The notes: generated from the letters alone by a model not told the origin. A stretch of DNA of 64,000 nucleotides from Candidatus Microgenomates bacterium (GCA_016782545.1 JADHYG010000001.1:1-64000), one strand, 5' to 3'. Counted from the stretch's first letter, positions 40,575-49,288 are shown. Numbers and translations are program-made.

Positions 40575-41386
40575 TGATAAAAATTTATAAGCAGATTGCA
40601 AAGAGGTTTAAAAAGAGACAATTTTCAAAAAGAGTCCAATTAGTTTTGGTGACGATTATTTTAACTTTAGGTCTTATGGCGGCTCAACTGGCTTCTTTTG
40701 AGGAGCGGGGCTTAATGATTGTTGGTCTTTCAATTTTATCTCTTTTTCTTTCTGCTTGGGCGTTAAGAGAAAATTTAAAAGGCGTTAAATGGATAACCTT
40801 GCTGATTTTGCCGCCCTTTTTTAGTATGGCAGTGGGTTTTTTCTATTTTTTACTTCCTGTTCGTTGGTTAACCCGTCTTCCTTTTGCCGGCCTTTTTGCT
40901 TTGGGGATGTATGCTCTTTTATTAACAGAAAATATCTATAATGTGGCTACAGAACGATCAATTGGTCTTCTTAGAGTGGGCCAATCAGTGGGATTATTGC
41001 TTACTCTGATAACCTATTTTTTGTTAATTCAAACAATTCTTTCTTTTCACTTTCCAAGTGTTTTAAATTTTATTCTGATTTTTATTTTTTCTTATTTTTT
41101 GACTCTTCAATCTCTTTGGTCGGTTGGGCTAGGGGAGAAGTTTAAAAAAGAGACATTGTATAGTAGTGTTATCTCTCTTTCTTTGGCTGAATTGGTTTTT
41201 ATTTTTTCATTTTGGCCTGTTAAATTAACGGTTGAAGCTCTTTTTCTTACCACTGTTTTTTATGTTTTAATCGCCGCCACTCAGCAATATCTTTTGGGAA
41301 GATTTTTCAAAAAGACTATTAATGAATTATTAACAGTTTTACTGGCGGTTTTTTTATTATTGATTGTAACAACAAGCTGGCGCTGA
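40574..41386 (+). CDS. Hypothetical membrane protein, about eight helices
   Basis: The 270-residue protein has a short basic start and about eight hydrophobic segments (for example LVTIILTLGLMAAQLASF, WITLLILPPFFSMAVGFFYFLL, LLTVLLAVFLLLIVTTSW). The pattern resembles CPR membrane families of the DUF5656 type, but I cannot confirm it. It is translationally coupled to yebC. No enzyme motif is visible. Confidence 0.65.
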   Translation: MIKIYKQIAKRFKKRQFSKRVQLVLVTIILTLGLMAAQLASFEERGLMIVGLSILSLFLSAWALRENLKGVKWITLLILPPFFSMAVGFFYFLLPVRWLTRLPFAGLFALGMYALLLTENIYNVATERSIGLLRVGQSVGLLLTLITYFLLIQTILSFHFPSVLNFILIFIFSYFLTLQSLWSVGLGEKFKKETLYSSVISLSLAELVFIFSFWPVKLTVEALFLTTVFYVLIAATQQYLLGRFFKKTINELLTVLLAVFLLLIVTTSWR

Positions 41387-41492
41387 AATTTTTTAAGGGT
41401 TTGGTTGTGGAGCAGGGGATATAGTTTGATATAGTTAAATAGCCTATAATATTTAAAGTGAGTCTAAAAGCCCTATAGTATATTTCACGGAT

Positions 41493-41501
41493 TGTGGATA
41501 A
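41493..41501 (-). promoter_or_regulatory. Perfect DnaA box
   Basis: TGTGGATAA, the complement of TTATCCACA. It is the only perfect box I noticed, and it lies just before the repeat array. Three TTATCCTCT sequences in the array (41591, 41796, 41995) resemble weak boxes. Confidence 0.5.
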
Positions 41502-41555
41502 CATTTCACGACATGAGAAAGTTATTTATTCTATTCTCTGATTAAATCGAGGACA

Positions 41556-42092
41556 AAAGTTGCGCATAAAACTAATGGTTTAGGCCATTGTTATCCTCTA
41601 AATAGCCGTTGACCATTTTATTTACAAAAAAATCAGCCTCAAAAATTAATGTTTAAACCGCTAATATAGGCTAAACTCGGTTTAATCTCAAGGGCTGGTC
41701 TCTAAGCCTTATTTGAGCAGTTCTTTCTCTAAGGTGCTAATTAAAACTAGAGGAGAGGTTTAATTTAGCTTCAAGAACGATCATTCAGCCTGTTGTTATC
41801 CTCTAAATCGCGCAAGTTATTATTTTTCTTTGAAAAAATCAGCCTCAAAAATTAATGTTTATATTGTTGTTATGGGCTAAACTCGGTTTAATCCTCAGAT
41901 AACCATAAATAGACCGAAATTACTCTTTACTTCTTTTAAACAATGGCTGTTTCTTTCTTGTCTTTAGCCTTGAAATCAATGATTCAGGCTGTTATTATCC
42001 TCTAAATCAATGATATGTAATATTTATGCTTCGGGAATTTTAGCCTTGAAAGTTAATGTTTTAACTGTTATTATGCGCTAAACTCGCTTTGC
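41556..42092. repeat. Six-unit degenerate repeat array (three pairs, about 203-bp period)
   Basis: Each unit of about 47 bases follows TTAGCCTTGAAA, then TTAATGTTT, then CTGTTRTTAT, then a CTAAA end. Units start near 41556, 41633, 41766, 41839, 41964 and 42040. First units of each pair end TTATCCTCTAAAT; second units end GGCTAAACTCGGTTTAAT. Spacing alternates at about 75 and 130. The two units of the last pair are clearly related to each other. Confidence 0.7.
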
Positions 42093-42149
42093 TTCTTAGA
42101 GACGTTTTAAGACGTTATTTCAGGATGACAACTACAAGAGGATGACTAT

Positions 42150-42212
42150 TCTTGTCATTCCGGGCCTGCCTGCCGGCAGGCAGGCAGGCTTGACCCGGAA
42201 TCTATGATGACA
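42150..42212. repeat. Composite palindrome GTCATTCCGGGC...ATGACAATT
   Basis: ATTCCGGGC pairs imperfectly with the later GACCCGGAAT; the middle is the perfect palindrome CCTGCCTGCCGGCAGGCAGG. It belongs to the same class as 346-495 and 48640-48706. Confidence 0.65.
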
Positions 42213-42282
42213 ATTACACTCTCTTCTAGTAAGAGGACGTGAGAATCTAAAAATAGAGACATTTTAAGGAGGGAAGCTAAAA

Positions 42283-42324
42283 ATGAATAATGTCGCACAA
42301 GATAGCTTTTACGACGTTAATTAG
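42283..42324 (+). CDS. Possible 13-residue peptide with strong ribosome site
   Basis: TTTAAGGAGGG lies nine bases before ATG 42283, which opens MNNVAQDSFYDVN then TAG. In the same frame 17 further codons follow the TAG (ASALEKWLKCHNMVVRR). The ORF runs over the dif-like site. It may be a leader peptide, a decayed gene or chance. Confidence 0.3.
   Translation: MNNVAQDSFYDVN
42290..42317. promoter_or_regulatory. dif-like site for a Xer recombinase
   Basis: Two 11-base inverted arms (ATGTCGCACAA and TTTTACGACGT) flank a 6-base centre (GATAGC). The 11-6-11 layout and the CGCAYAA of the left arm match the bacterial dif plan; the right arm is more divergent. It lies 960 bases before the Xer gene. 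Confidence 0.5.
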
Positions 42325-42664
42325 GCATCAGCTTTGGAGAAGTGGTTAAAATGTCATAACATGGTTGTGAGAAGATAACGAATTAAAATTCGTCAATCCA
42401 AAAATATTTAATTTTATTGCTTATTTCCCTCTAGGTTTTCTTTTAACATTTCTTCTGTCCTATAGTATATTGAAACAATTTTCAATTTCTAATTTTCAAT
42501 TGACATAAATCCCCTACTTTGTTAAAAAAATAACAAATTCCAGCCAAAGGTTGGTCCGCCCATGGCGGAAAAATTTATCAACCCAAATTTGCCTTATAAA
42601 GACCTATCTTTAAGAATAAAAACGTCTTAAAAACGTTCTAAGAGCCTTGTAGGTTCAGAAATAT

Positions 42665-42852
42665 AGAAGTGAGATGTGAGAGATGGGAATTTTTGATGCT
42701 GATATTTTGAATTCTTGAATCTTTGCCTGTCCGCAATGCAAAGCATAGCTTTGGCAGGCGGGAAGTGAGAAAAGTCTTATCTCACTTCAAGAACATCAAA
42801 AAATCAAGAGTTCAACTTCAAAAACCTCTCACTTCTCACATCCTACTTCTTG
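42665..42852. repeat. About 140-bp GTGAGATGTGAGAAGTGGG repeat, copy 2, with an inserted palindrome
   Basis: The left arm GAAGTGAGATGTGAGAGATG and right arm CTCTCACTTCTCACATCC match the copies at 18567 and 52091. A GC-rich palindrome (GCCTGTCCGC...GGCAGGCGGG, 42724-42762) interrupts it, a nested insertion. Confidence 0.7.
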
Positions 42853-42866
42853 TAACGATTAAAAGA

Positions 42867-43052
42867 ATGTGTTTTAATAACTCAATGATAACTAATTTAA
42901 TTACAGAAATCAGTGAGGAAGTCATTTCTATTTTTCAAGGATTTAAAAAACAAATCCAAGAATCAGTTAATGATTTAAAAAATGAAATTAAAAATCTTCG
43001 GACTGATTTTGTTGTGGAAATTGAAAAATTCAAAACCAAATTTAAAATTTAG
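42867..43052 (+). CDS. Small coiled-coil protein, 61 aa
   Basis: From ATG 42867 (or 42885) the frame encodes an amphipathic helix: ITNLITEISEEVISIFQGFKKQIQESVNDLKNEIKNL and beyond. Heptad spacing of hydrophobic residues suggests a coiled coil. The longer upstream frame runs through a repeat and is not credible. I recognise no family. It lies directly before the Xer promoter region. Confidence 0.45.
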   Translation: MCFNNSMITNLITEISEEVISIFQGFKKQIQESVNDLKNEIKNLRTDFVVEIEKFKTKFKI

Positions 43053-43141
43053 CTATTTTTTTTAAACCCACTTTTTATTTTTTTCACGAAGGTAATTGAT
43101 GTGAATAAAGTTGCCTGCAATGGTGGGTAATTTTGACAAAC

Positions 43142-43171
43142 TTGACAACGTCGCACAACCTAGTGTAGAGT
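43142..43171 (+). promoter_or_regulatory. Promoter of the Xer gene with an internal half-site
   Basis: TTGACA (43142-43147), an 18-base spacer and TAGAGT (43166-43171). The spacer contains CGTCGCACAA (43149-43158), a near copy of the dif-like left arm. Confidence 0.5.
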
Positions 43172-43184
43172 ATTATTAACGGGG

Positions 43185-43223
43185 GACCATTTTACGACAT
43201 CTTTTAGTTGTCGCAAAATGGTC
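43185..43223. promoter_or_regulatory. Leader hairpin made of two Xer-type half-sites
   Basis: GACCATTTTACGACA pairs with TGTCGCAAAATGGTC (one mismatch). The arms contain TTTTACGACA and TGTCGCAAAA, the same words as the dif-like site in the opposite arrangement. It lies in the predicted xer leader, 50 bases before the start codon. Confidence 0.5.
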
Positions 43224-43273
43224 TAGTCAGGTATTGTGCAGGCCATTTTTATATTTGATATTTAATTTTTCTT

Positions 43274-44203
43274 ATGTCTTCCCTACTCCAACTAATTGAT
43301 CAATATTTAGAACATTTAGAAATTGATCGGAATTGTTCAATCTATACGGTTCGTAATTATCGTCATTATTTAAGTCGGTTTCTGCATTTTTTGGAAGAAA
43401 ACTTTCCCAAGGCAAAAGCAGAATCGCTGAATTTAGAAATCATTCGCAAATACCGCCTTTTTTTATCAAGGTTTTCAGGGTCTAATAACCTGCCGCTTTC
43501 CCGAATCACTCAAAGTTATCATGTGATTGCTTTGCGGGCCTTTTTAAGATATTTAATTAAAAACGATCATCAAACCTTGGCGCCAGAAAAAATTGATTTG
43601 CCTAAAGGAAAATCAAAGTCTTTAAAATTTTTAAATCGCGAGCAAATTGAAAGACTGCTTAATCAACCGTTAGTATCAGAACTCAGAGGTTTAAGAGATA
43701 AAGTGATTTTAGAAATTCTTTTTTCTACTGGTCTCCGGGTTTCTGAATTAACCAAGCTTAATAAAGATCAAATAAATCTTAAACAGGGCGAGTTTGGCAT
43801 TGTTGGTAAAGGCGGCCGGCCCAGAGTGATTTTTTTATCGTCAACAGCCATTGAATGGCTTAATCGTTATCTTAAAAAAAGAGAAGATCATTTTAAGCCT
43901 TTGTTGATCAGATATGGAGGGAAAAAGATTGAGCCTTCAATCAGTGATGAACAAATGAGATTAACGGTTCGTTCTGTACAAAGAATTGTTGATAAATATG
44001 CAAAAAAAGCTAAATTGCCAATTAAGGCCACTCCTCATGTGTTGAGACATTCTTTTGCTACTGATCTTTTAACTTCAGGAGCAGACTTAAGGTCAGTGCA
44101 GGAAATGCTGGGACACAAAAATATTTCCACCACCCAAATTTATACTCATGTGACCAATCCACATTTACGCAAAATACACGAGAAATATCACAGAAGAAAG
44201 TAG
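43274..44203 (+). CDS. Tyrosine recombinase of the XerC/XerD type
   Basis: The SAM-like N-terminal domain (LLQLIDQYLEHLEIDRNCSIYTVRNYRHYL) is followed by the catalytic domain with Arg155 (STGLRVSEL), Lys179, His255-x-x-Arg258 (HVLRHSF), His281 (LGHKN) and Tyr290 (TTQIYTHV). Length 309 and all six active-site residues are normal. It probably resolves chromosome dimers. No second Xer gene is in the window, so a one-recombinase system is possible. dif-like sequences lie upstream and within its promoter. Confidence 0.93.
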   Translation: MSSLLQLIDQYLEHLEIDRNCSIYTVRNYRHYLSRFLHFLEENFPKAKAESLNLEIIRKYRLFLSRFSGSNNLPLSRITQSYHVIALRAFLRYLIKNDHQTLAPEKIDLPKGKSKSLKFLNREQIERLLNQPLVSELRGLRDKVILEILFSTGLRVSELTKLNKDQINLKQGEFGIVGKGGRPRVIFLSSTAIEWLNRYLKKREDHFKPLLIRYGGKKIEPSISDEQMRLTVRSVQRIVDKYAKKAKLPIKATPHVLRHSFATDLLTSGADLRSVQEMLGHKNISTTQIYTHVTNPHLRKIHEKYHRRK

Positions 44204-44298
44204 AAGATAACAAACTAAAGTTTGTCATTCCAATTCTTTAATTTCTTTTAACAATTAACAATTAACAATTAACAATATAACAATTCTTCTTTTCTTAA

Positions 44299-45177
44299 TT
44301 ACTTCTTCTCTCTTTCACAGGCAGTGATGAGGTTGGCCATTAAAAAAGCAACGGTTAAGGGGCCGATGCCTCCTGGTGTGGGCGTGTAAGAAGAAACAAT
44401 ATTTTTAATTTCTTTTTCATTGAAATCACCTCGAAAAAGTCCTTTTTTTACTCGTCTAATGCCGACACCGATTAAAATAACATTGTCTTTGAGCATTTCT
44501 TTTTTAAGAATTTTTTCACCCACGCAGGAAATAATGATCTGGGCTTTTTTGGAAAATTGAGCTAAATTTTCTGTTTCCCGATGAGTAATTAAGAATTTAA
44601 TTCTCTTAAAAGAAAGGGTTTTGGCAATTGGCTGACCGCCGGTTCTTCCCCGGCCAATAAGGAGAATAGAATGATGACTTAACCAGTCAACTAAATCTTC
44701 AGAGGGAAAATCAACAAGGCGCAAGATGCTTTTTTTCTTGCCCTCAGTTCTAATAAAATCTAGACTTAATAAAACCGCCATGGATACAGGAGAAATAAAA
44801 GGAGATTTTTGATTGGCGCCCTCAATATCTTTGTCGATGGTGATGATTGAGTCAAGCGAAGTATGAGAAAGATTGACAGGAAGAGGTTTTTGAATGATCA
44901 CTCCTGAAAAGTGAGGATTTTTAACGACCTCATTTAACTTTTCAGCGAATTCTTGATATGAAGTTTCTTTTTTAAATTGAAAATGTTTTAATTTGGCACC
45001 AATTGTTTTAGCGGCTTTTCTTTTTTGGCGGATATAAGATTCTGAAGCAGGATTATCACCAGCAGAAAAAATGGCTAAACAAGGTGTTTTCTTTTCCTTT
45101 TTCAGCTTTTTAATTTTCTTTTTAAGATGATTAAGAATTTCTTTGGCTAGTTGTCTGCCGTCGATTTTTTTATCCAT
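44299..45177 (-). CDS. folD: Bifunctional methylenetetrahydrofolate dehydrogenase/cyclohydrolase
   Basis: The catalytic Lys52 lies in SYIRQKRKAAKTIG after Tyr48. GVIIQKPLPVNL, DKDIEGAN, LIGRGRTGGQPIAKTL (NADP-binding loop) and TPTPGGIGPLTVAFLM are FolD signatures. The loop after FISPVSMAV is longer and more diverged than usual (FIRTEGKKKSILRLVDFPSEDLVDWL). It interconverts one-carbon folates. Two bases separate it from gyrA on the same strand, so the two are co-transcribed. Confidence 0.93.
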   Translation of the reverse strand: MDKKIDGRQLAKEILNHLKKKIKKLKKEKKTPCLAIFSAGDNPASESYIRQKRKAAKTIGAKLKHFQFKKETSYQEFAEKLNEVVKNPHFSGVIIQKPLPVNLSHTSLDSIITIDKDIEGANQKSPFISPVSMAVLLSLDFIRTEGKKKSILRLVDFPSEDLVDWLSHHSILLIGRGRTGGQPIAKTLSFKRIKFLITHRETENLAQFSKKAQIIISCVGEKILKKEMLKDNVILIGVGIRRVKKGLFRGDFNEKEIKNIVSSYTPTPGGIGPLTVAFLMANLITACEREKK

Positions 45178-45179
45178 TT

Positions 45180-47666
45180 TTAAATCTCCCTCTTAATGCA
45201 GGTGGCAGCGGCGACTTGATCATTTTTTTTGGAAAAGCGCATGATAATTACTCCCTGAGTTGATCTTCCCAAAATAGGAATGCCCTTGAGAACAACTTTA
45301 ATGACTTGACCGTGTTTTGAGTTTAAAATCATTTTGTCAATCTTTTCCGTGACTAATTTTGCGCAAACTAAGGGACCGGTTTTTTTTGTTAATTGAGCGG
45401 CTTTAACGCCAATGCCGCCTCTTTTTTGCAAAGGATAGGCAGAAACAGGCGTTCTTTTTCCCAAGCCGTTTTCAGCGATGGTTAAAAGGTGGGCAAAAAC
45501 TTTTCTTCTTTTATCTTCAATTTTATTTTCTTGTTCGGAAAAAACTCCCATGTCAATGACCCAGTCACTATCTTTAAGTTTAATGCCTTTGACGCCCTCA
45601 GTCGCCCTGCCCATGCCGCGAACATCTTTTTCATGGAATTTAATCCCTTTTCCCTTATGAGTGACTAAAATAACATGATTTTCTCCGTTGGTAAGTTTAA
45701 CCCAGCAAAGTTTATCGTCGTCTTTAAGCTTGATGGCGATTAAACCTGAGGTGCGAATGTTTTTAAACTGAGTCAAAGAAGTCTTTTTTACCCTTCCCTT
45801 TTTAGTAGCCATGAGGATATATTTTTTAGTCTGATTTTCGGCGTAAGTTAAGATTGAAGTTACTTTTTCACCTTGATCTTTATTAATCAAATTAACAATT
45901 GCCTTTCCTTTACTGCGGCGGACTCCTTCTGGAATTTCCCAAACTCTAAGTTTGAAAACTTTCCCCTTATCAGTAAAAAACAAAATCTGGTCATGAGTTT
46001 TACAGGAAAGAAGATTTTCAATTTCATCTTCTTCTTTAGTGGTCATTCCCAAAACACCTTTGCCGCCGCGGCGCTGAAGTTTAAAAGTTGAGGGCGGCAC
46101 CCGTTTGATATAACCTGTTTTGGTAATCGTCATTAACACTTCTTGGTTGGGAATGAGGTCTTCTTCTTTAAAGTCTGTAATGCCTCTTTTAATTACCTTT
46201 GTTCTCCTTGGGTCGGCAAATTTTTCCTTGATTCTTTTCAACTCTTTTTTGATCACTTTTAAAATCTTTTCAGGATGTTCCAAAAGGTCAGTTAAATAGG
46301 CAATTAATTCTTTGAGCATTTGATATTCATCTTCGATTTTTTCTCTTTCCAAGCCGGAAAGTTTTTTAAGCGGCATTTCTAAGATGGCCAGAGCTTGAAC
46401 CTCAGTCAGTTTAAACTTAGTCATTAAAGCTTGTTTGGCTGAGTTTGGATCTTTTGATTTTTTAATGGTTTCAATCACCGCGTCAATGTTGTCAAGAGCA
46501 ATTTTCAATCCCTCTAAAATATGAGCTCTTTTTTGGGCTTGTTTAAGTTCAAATAGACTTCTTTTTTTAATGACTTGATGGCGGTGGTTTAAATAAGATA
46601 AGAGAATGCTTTTTAAACCTAAGGTTTTAGGGACGTTGTCAACTAAGGCAACAATATTAGCGGAGTAAATAGTTTGCAGGGGTGTGTGTTTATAAAGATT
46701 ATTAAGAACAGAATTGGGTCGGGCTCCTTTTTTAATTTCAACAACAACTCGAATGCCGTCTCGATCAGATTCATCTCTTAAATCAGAAATGCCATTTAAT
46801 TTTTTTTCTTTGGCTAGTCTGGCGATTTTAGCCACCAATTCTGCTTTATTAACCTGATATGGAAGCTCATTAATAACAATTTTTGTTTTTTTCTTTCCTT
46901 CCAAAATTTCCGCTTTGCCGCGAATAAGGACTCTTCCCTTCCCAGTTAAATAAATGTTTTTTATTTCTTCCCAGTTGTAGATAATGCCGGCCGTAGGAAA
47001 ATCAGGCCCCTGAATAAATTCCATTAATTCATCTATGGTTGCTTCGCTAGTAATTTTTTCATCAATCTTGGCTTTGTCAAGAGTAAAAGTAAGGGCGTCA
47101 ACAACTTCTCCTAAGTTGTGAGGGGGAATTTTGGTGGCCATACCAACGGCAATTCCCTCTGCACCCATAAGAAGAAGATTGGGCAAAGTGGCGGGCAGAT
47201 AAGCAGGTTCTTCTAAAGTAGAGTCGAAATTAGGCAAAAAATCAACTGTTTCTTTTTCCAGATCAGTGAGCATTTCAATGGTGATTTTTGCCAATTTTGC
47301 TTCTGTATACCTCATCGCGGCTGGTGGATCATTGTCAATAGAGCCAAAATTTCCTTGTCCCAAGATTAGTGGATAGCGCATAGAAAAATCTTGGGCCATG
47401 CGGACTAAAGCATCATAAACTGACTGATCACCGTGGGGATGGTATTTTCCTAAAACTTCACCAACAATTTTAGCTGATTTGCTGAATCTGCCGCCAGCAG
47501 TCAGACTCATTTTATGCATGGCGTAGAGAATGCGGCGGTGAACAGGTTTGAGACCGTCACGGACATCAGGTAGAGCGCGGGAAACAATCACACTCATGGC
47601 ATAGTCCAAATAAAATTTTTGGACTTCTTCGGTGAGCTGAACTATTTTCAGTTTGCCAATTTCCAT
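45180..47666 (-). CDS. gyrA: DNA gyrase subunit A
   Basis: The breakage-reunion domain has the catalytic Tyr120 in [12 protein letters not shown] and the quinolone region [21 protein letters not shown]. The C-terminal propeller contains the gyrase box in [13 protein letters not shown], which separates GyrA from ParC. Length 828 is normal. It introduces negative supercoils with GyrB, encoded at 49357-51333 on the same strand. No intein or frameshift is seen. Confidence 0.96.
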   Translation of the reverse strand: MEIGKLKIVQLTEEVQKFYLDYAMSVIVSRALPDVRDGLKPVHRRILYAMHKMSLTAGGRFSKSAKIVGEVLGKYHPHGDQSVYDALVRMAQDFSMRYPLILGQGNFGSIDNDPPAAMRYTEAKLAKITIEMLTDLEKETVDFLPNFDSTLEEPAYLPATLPNLLLMGAEGIAVGMATKIPPHNLGEVVDALTFTLDKAKIDEKITSEATIDELMEFIQGPDFPTAGIIYNWEEIKNIYLTGKGRVLIRGKAEILEGKKKTKIVINELPYQVNKAELVAKIARLAKEKKLNGISDLRDESDRDGIRVVVEIKKGARPNSVLNNLYKHTPLQTIYSANIVALVDNVPKTLGLKSILLSYLNHRHQVIKKRSLFELKQAQKRAHILEGLKIALDNIDAVIETIKKSKDPNSAKQALMTKFKLTEVQALAILEMPLKKLSGLEREKIEDEYQMLKELIAYLTDLLEHPEKILKVIKKELKRIKEKFADPRRTKVIKRGITDFKEEDLIPNQEVLMTITKTGYIKRVPPSTFKLQRRGGKGVLGMTTKEEDEIENLLSCKTHDQILFFTDKGKVFKLRVWEIPEGVRRSKGKAIVNLINKDQGEKVTSILTYAENQTKKYILMATKKGRVKKTSLTQFKNIRTSGLIAIKLKDDDKLCWVKLTNGENHVILVTHKGKGIKFHEKDVRGMGRATEGVKGIKLKDSDWVIDMGVFSEQENKIEDKRRKVFAHLLTIAENGLGKRTPVSAYPLQKRGGIGVKAAQLTKKTGPLVCAKLVTEKIDKMILNSKHGQVIKVVLKGIPILGRSTQGVIIMRFSKKNDQVAAATCIKREI

Positions 47667-47710
47667 GGTTTTATTTTACCTTTTTTAACCTTCAACTTCA
47701 AGAGCTTCTT

Positions 47711-47740
47711 GACAAAATAAAGCACGTGCTTTATTTTGTC
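47711..47740. repeat. Perfect 30-bp palindrome, copy 1 (before the PaaX-like gene)
   Basis: GACAAAATAAAGCAC and its exact reverse complement, centre CACGTG. It ends five bases before ATG 47746 and overlaps a TTGACA-like word, so it could be an operator. Copies lie at 48566 and 48788. Confidence 0.9.
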
Positions 47741-47745
47741 AATAG

Positions 47746-48474
47746 ATGATAAAAAAGATAATTAAAGAGAAAAAAGATAAAAAAAATTCTTCAGTATTGC
47801 CCAAGAGAATAAAACCAAGAAAGAAAAAAGAGAGATTAGAAGATCTTCTACTTCCCTCCTCTCAAATTGATTATATTGCTAAAACGCTGGTTAAAAAAAT
47901 TGACAAAGAAATCTTTGAGAAAAAATATGCTCGAGTTAAAGACGTTCTTTATCTAGTGGGCGCAGGAGCTTTTTTAGCACTTTCAATGGCTATTCCTACT
48001 CTTCCCCAGATTCTTTTGCCGTTCATTAAAAAAGACGAGTATGAAGCTTTTCGACGCTTTAATCTGCCCTATCTTAAAAGAACACTTAAAAGATTAGAAG
48101 AGCAAAAATTGGTTGAGATTGAAGATCAAGAAGGATTTCAGATCATAAAAATAACGAATGTTGGCAGGAGGAAGATTTTAAAATATGCGCTTGATGAGTT
48201 AGTAATTAAAAAACCGAGAATTTGGGATGGAAAATGGAGGCTGATAAGCTATGATATTCCAAAAAAATTAAATTGGCGCCGGCAGATCTTTCGTGATTAT
48301 CTTCGGGCTTGGAGATTTTATCCCCTTCATGAAAGTGTTTATTTTCATGCCTATCCTTGTGAAAAAGAAGTAGAATTTTTAAGAGAATATTTACAGATTG
48401 GAAAATACGTCCGGATCTTTACTGTTTTTAAAATTGAAAACGACGCTGTTTTTAGAGACTTTTTTGGAGTTTGA
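47746..48474 (+). CDS. PaaX-like / Cas2-like domain protein with basic N-terminus
   Basis: A Lys/Arg-rich tail (about 1-35) is followed by a winged-helix region (ALSMAIPTLPQILLPF through LPYLKRTLKRLEEQKLVEIED, about 80-125) and a Cas2-type ferredoxin fold: WDGKWRLISYDIPKKLNWRRQIFRDYLRAWRFYPLHESVYFHAYPC (about 162-207), ending IFTVFKIENDAVFRDFF. It lacks the long helical C-terminus of the 22288 homologue. Identical 30-bp palindromes lie on both sides. It may repress its own promoter through the first palindrome; a nuclease role cannot be excluded. Confidence 0.75.
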   Translation: MIKKIIKEKKDKKNSSVLPKRIKPRKKKERLEDLLLPSSQIDYIAKTLVKKIDKEIFEKKYARVKDVLYLVGAGAFLALSMAIPTLPQILLPFIKKDEYEAFRRFNLPYLKRTLKRLEEQKLVEIEDQEGFQIIKITNVGRRKILKYALDELVIKKPRIWDGKWRLISYDIPKKLNWRRQIFRDYLRAWRFYPLHESVYFHAYPCEKEVEFLREYLQIGKYVRIFTVFKIENDAVFRDFFGV

Positions 48475-48562
48475 GTCTTGAAGTCTAAGACGATCTAAAA
48501 GAATTTCAAAAACTTTTTTAAATATTTTAAATATTTTTTACAGGTTTTGGAGGTTTTTAGGC

Positions 48563-48598
48563 ATGGACAAAATAAAGCACGTGCTTTATTTTGTCCAT
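48563..48598. repeat. Perfect palindrome, copy 2 (after the PaaX-like gene)
   Basis: The same 30-base palindrome as 47711-47740, extended here by ATG/CAT to 36 bases. It is preceded by TTTTTAGGCATGG, as is copy 3. Confidence 0.9.
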
Positions 48599-48619
48599 AG
48601 CTCGTTCACGTAACAAGAT

Positions 48620-48742
48620 CACGACTTTCGCACCATCCGTCATTCCGAACTTGTTTCGGAATCTGGAAATATACACTTGATAGATCCTGAAATAAATTCA
48701 GGATGACAGAACCGCTCTATAAATCAAAGTGCGAAACTCGTG
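48620..48742. repeat. MITE-like element, 123 bp
   Basis: Terminal inverted repeats CACGACTTTCGCAC (48620-48633) and GTGCGAAACTCGTG (48729-48742) differ at one base. Inside are TTCCGAACTTGTTTCGGAA and ATCCTGAAATAAATTCAGGAT hairpins bounded by GTCAT/ATGAC. No ORF. Confidence 0.65.
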
Positions 48743-48787
48743 TGTTTTTTGAATATTTTTTGAATGTTTAGAAGAATTTTAGGCATG

Positions 48788-48817
48788 GACAAAATAAAGC
48801 ACGTGCTTTATTTTGTC
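48788..48817. repeat. Perfect 30-bp palindrome, copy 3
   Basis: Identical to copies 1 and 2, preceded by TTTTAGGCATG as in copy 2. Confidence 0.9.
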
Positions 48818-49090
48818 AAGGCTTTTTTAGGAAGTAAGGAGCAAGAATTAGAAAACAGGAAATTTAAAATTTAGTTTAAAAATTGAAGATGTAATTTAGA
48901 TTTTAAGCGAGAGCTAATTGAGATCTTGGCTTTGGTTGATTTTTTTATTTCAAGAAAGCCGAAAATCATCCCGCTGAGCGGGATGAGTGAAAGCAATAGA
49001 AATAAATTTTACAGAAAGACCCTGTATTTATCAAGGCTGAGGATAAATACAAAACAAGACTAGGGACTTGTTAGCCCTCGGAAGTTTATT

Positions 49091-49288
49091 TTATGCACCT
49101 GCTTCAGTTAGAATTGTGTCTACTCTTGCTAAACTATCTTCTGATAATGGATTTCCGGCCTCAGCATTTTCCTGGACCTCTTTCAATAAAGTAAAAGCTC
49201 TATCTGGAATTGTTTCATCTCCTGCTATTTGTTCACGCATTGCTTGTGGTAATAATTTAGCAGCAATATTAGGTCCTAATTTTTCCAC
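49091..49288 (-). CDS. Small acidic protein, 65 aa
   Basis: A strong ribosome site (AAAGGAGGTGAAAA) precedes GTG 49288, which gives MEKLGPNIAAKLLPQAMREQIAGDETIPDRA and a second amphipathic helix. The opposite strand frame over the same region lacks a ribosome site. The protein is predicted all-helical. The family is not recognised. It lies upstream of the gap and downstream of gyrB on the same strand. Confidence 0.6.
   Translation of the reverse strand: MEKLGPNIAAKLLPQAMREQIAGDETIPDRAFTLLKEVQENAEAGNPLSEDSLARVDTILTEAGA

Larger units (their letters stand above)
41387..42866. other. 1.5-kb gene-poor region rich in repeats upstream of the Xer gene
   Basis: No conserved gene is found. The region holds one perfect DnaA box, a six-unit repeat array, a composite palindrome, a 14-codon ORF over a dif-like site, GC-rich palindromes and one copy of the 140-bp repeat. 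The 13-mer CCTATAGTATATT occurs near both ends (41472-41484 and 42459-42471). Confidence 0.7.
48475..49090. other. Repeat-filled gap without a gene
   Basis: It holds palindrome copies 2 and 3, a MITE-like element between them, a CATCCCGC-TGA-GCGGGATG hairpin (48967-48985) and a GTATTTATC/GATAAATAC hairpin (49024-49050) that may end the small minus-strand gene. Nothing coding is supported. Confidence 0.65.

Noticed and set aside
41556..42092. CRISPR array
   Set aside because: Units are degenerate, spacing alternates at about 75 and 130, and no cas1 or effector gene is near. The Cas2-like proteins in the window are PaaX-type fusions.
42723..42866. N-terminal 48 codons of the frame before the small coiled-coil protein
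   Set aside because: They run through a GC-rich palindrome and the 140-bp repeat and have no ribosome site; ATG 42867 or 42885 is preferred.
41387..43273. tmRNA, RNase P RNA or SRP RNA in the gene-free region
   Set aside because: I looked for the conserved ends and cores of these RNAs and found none.
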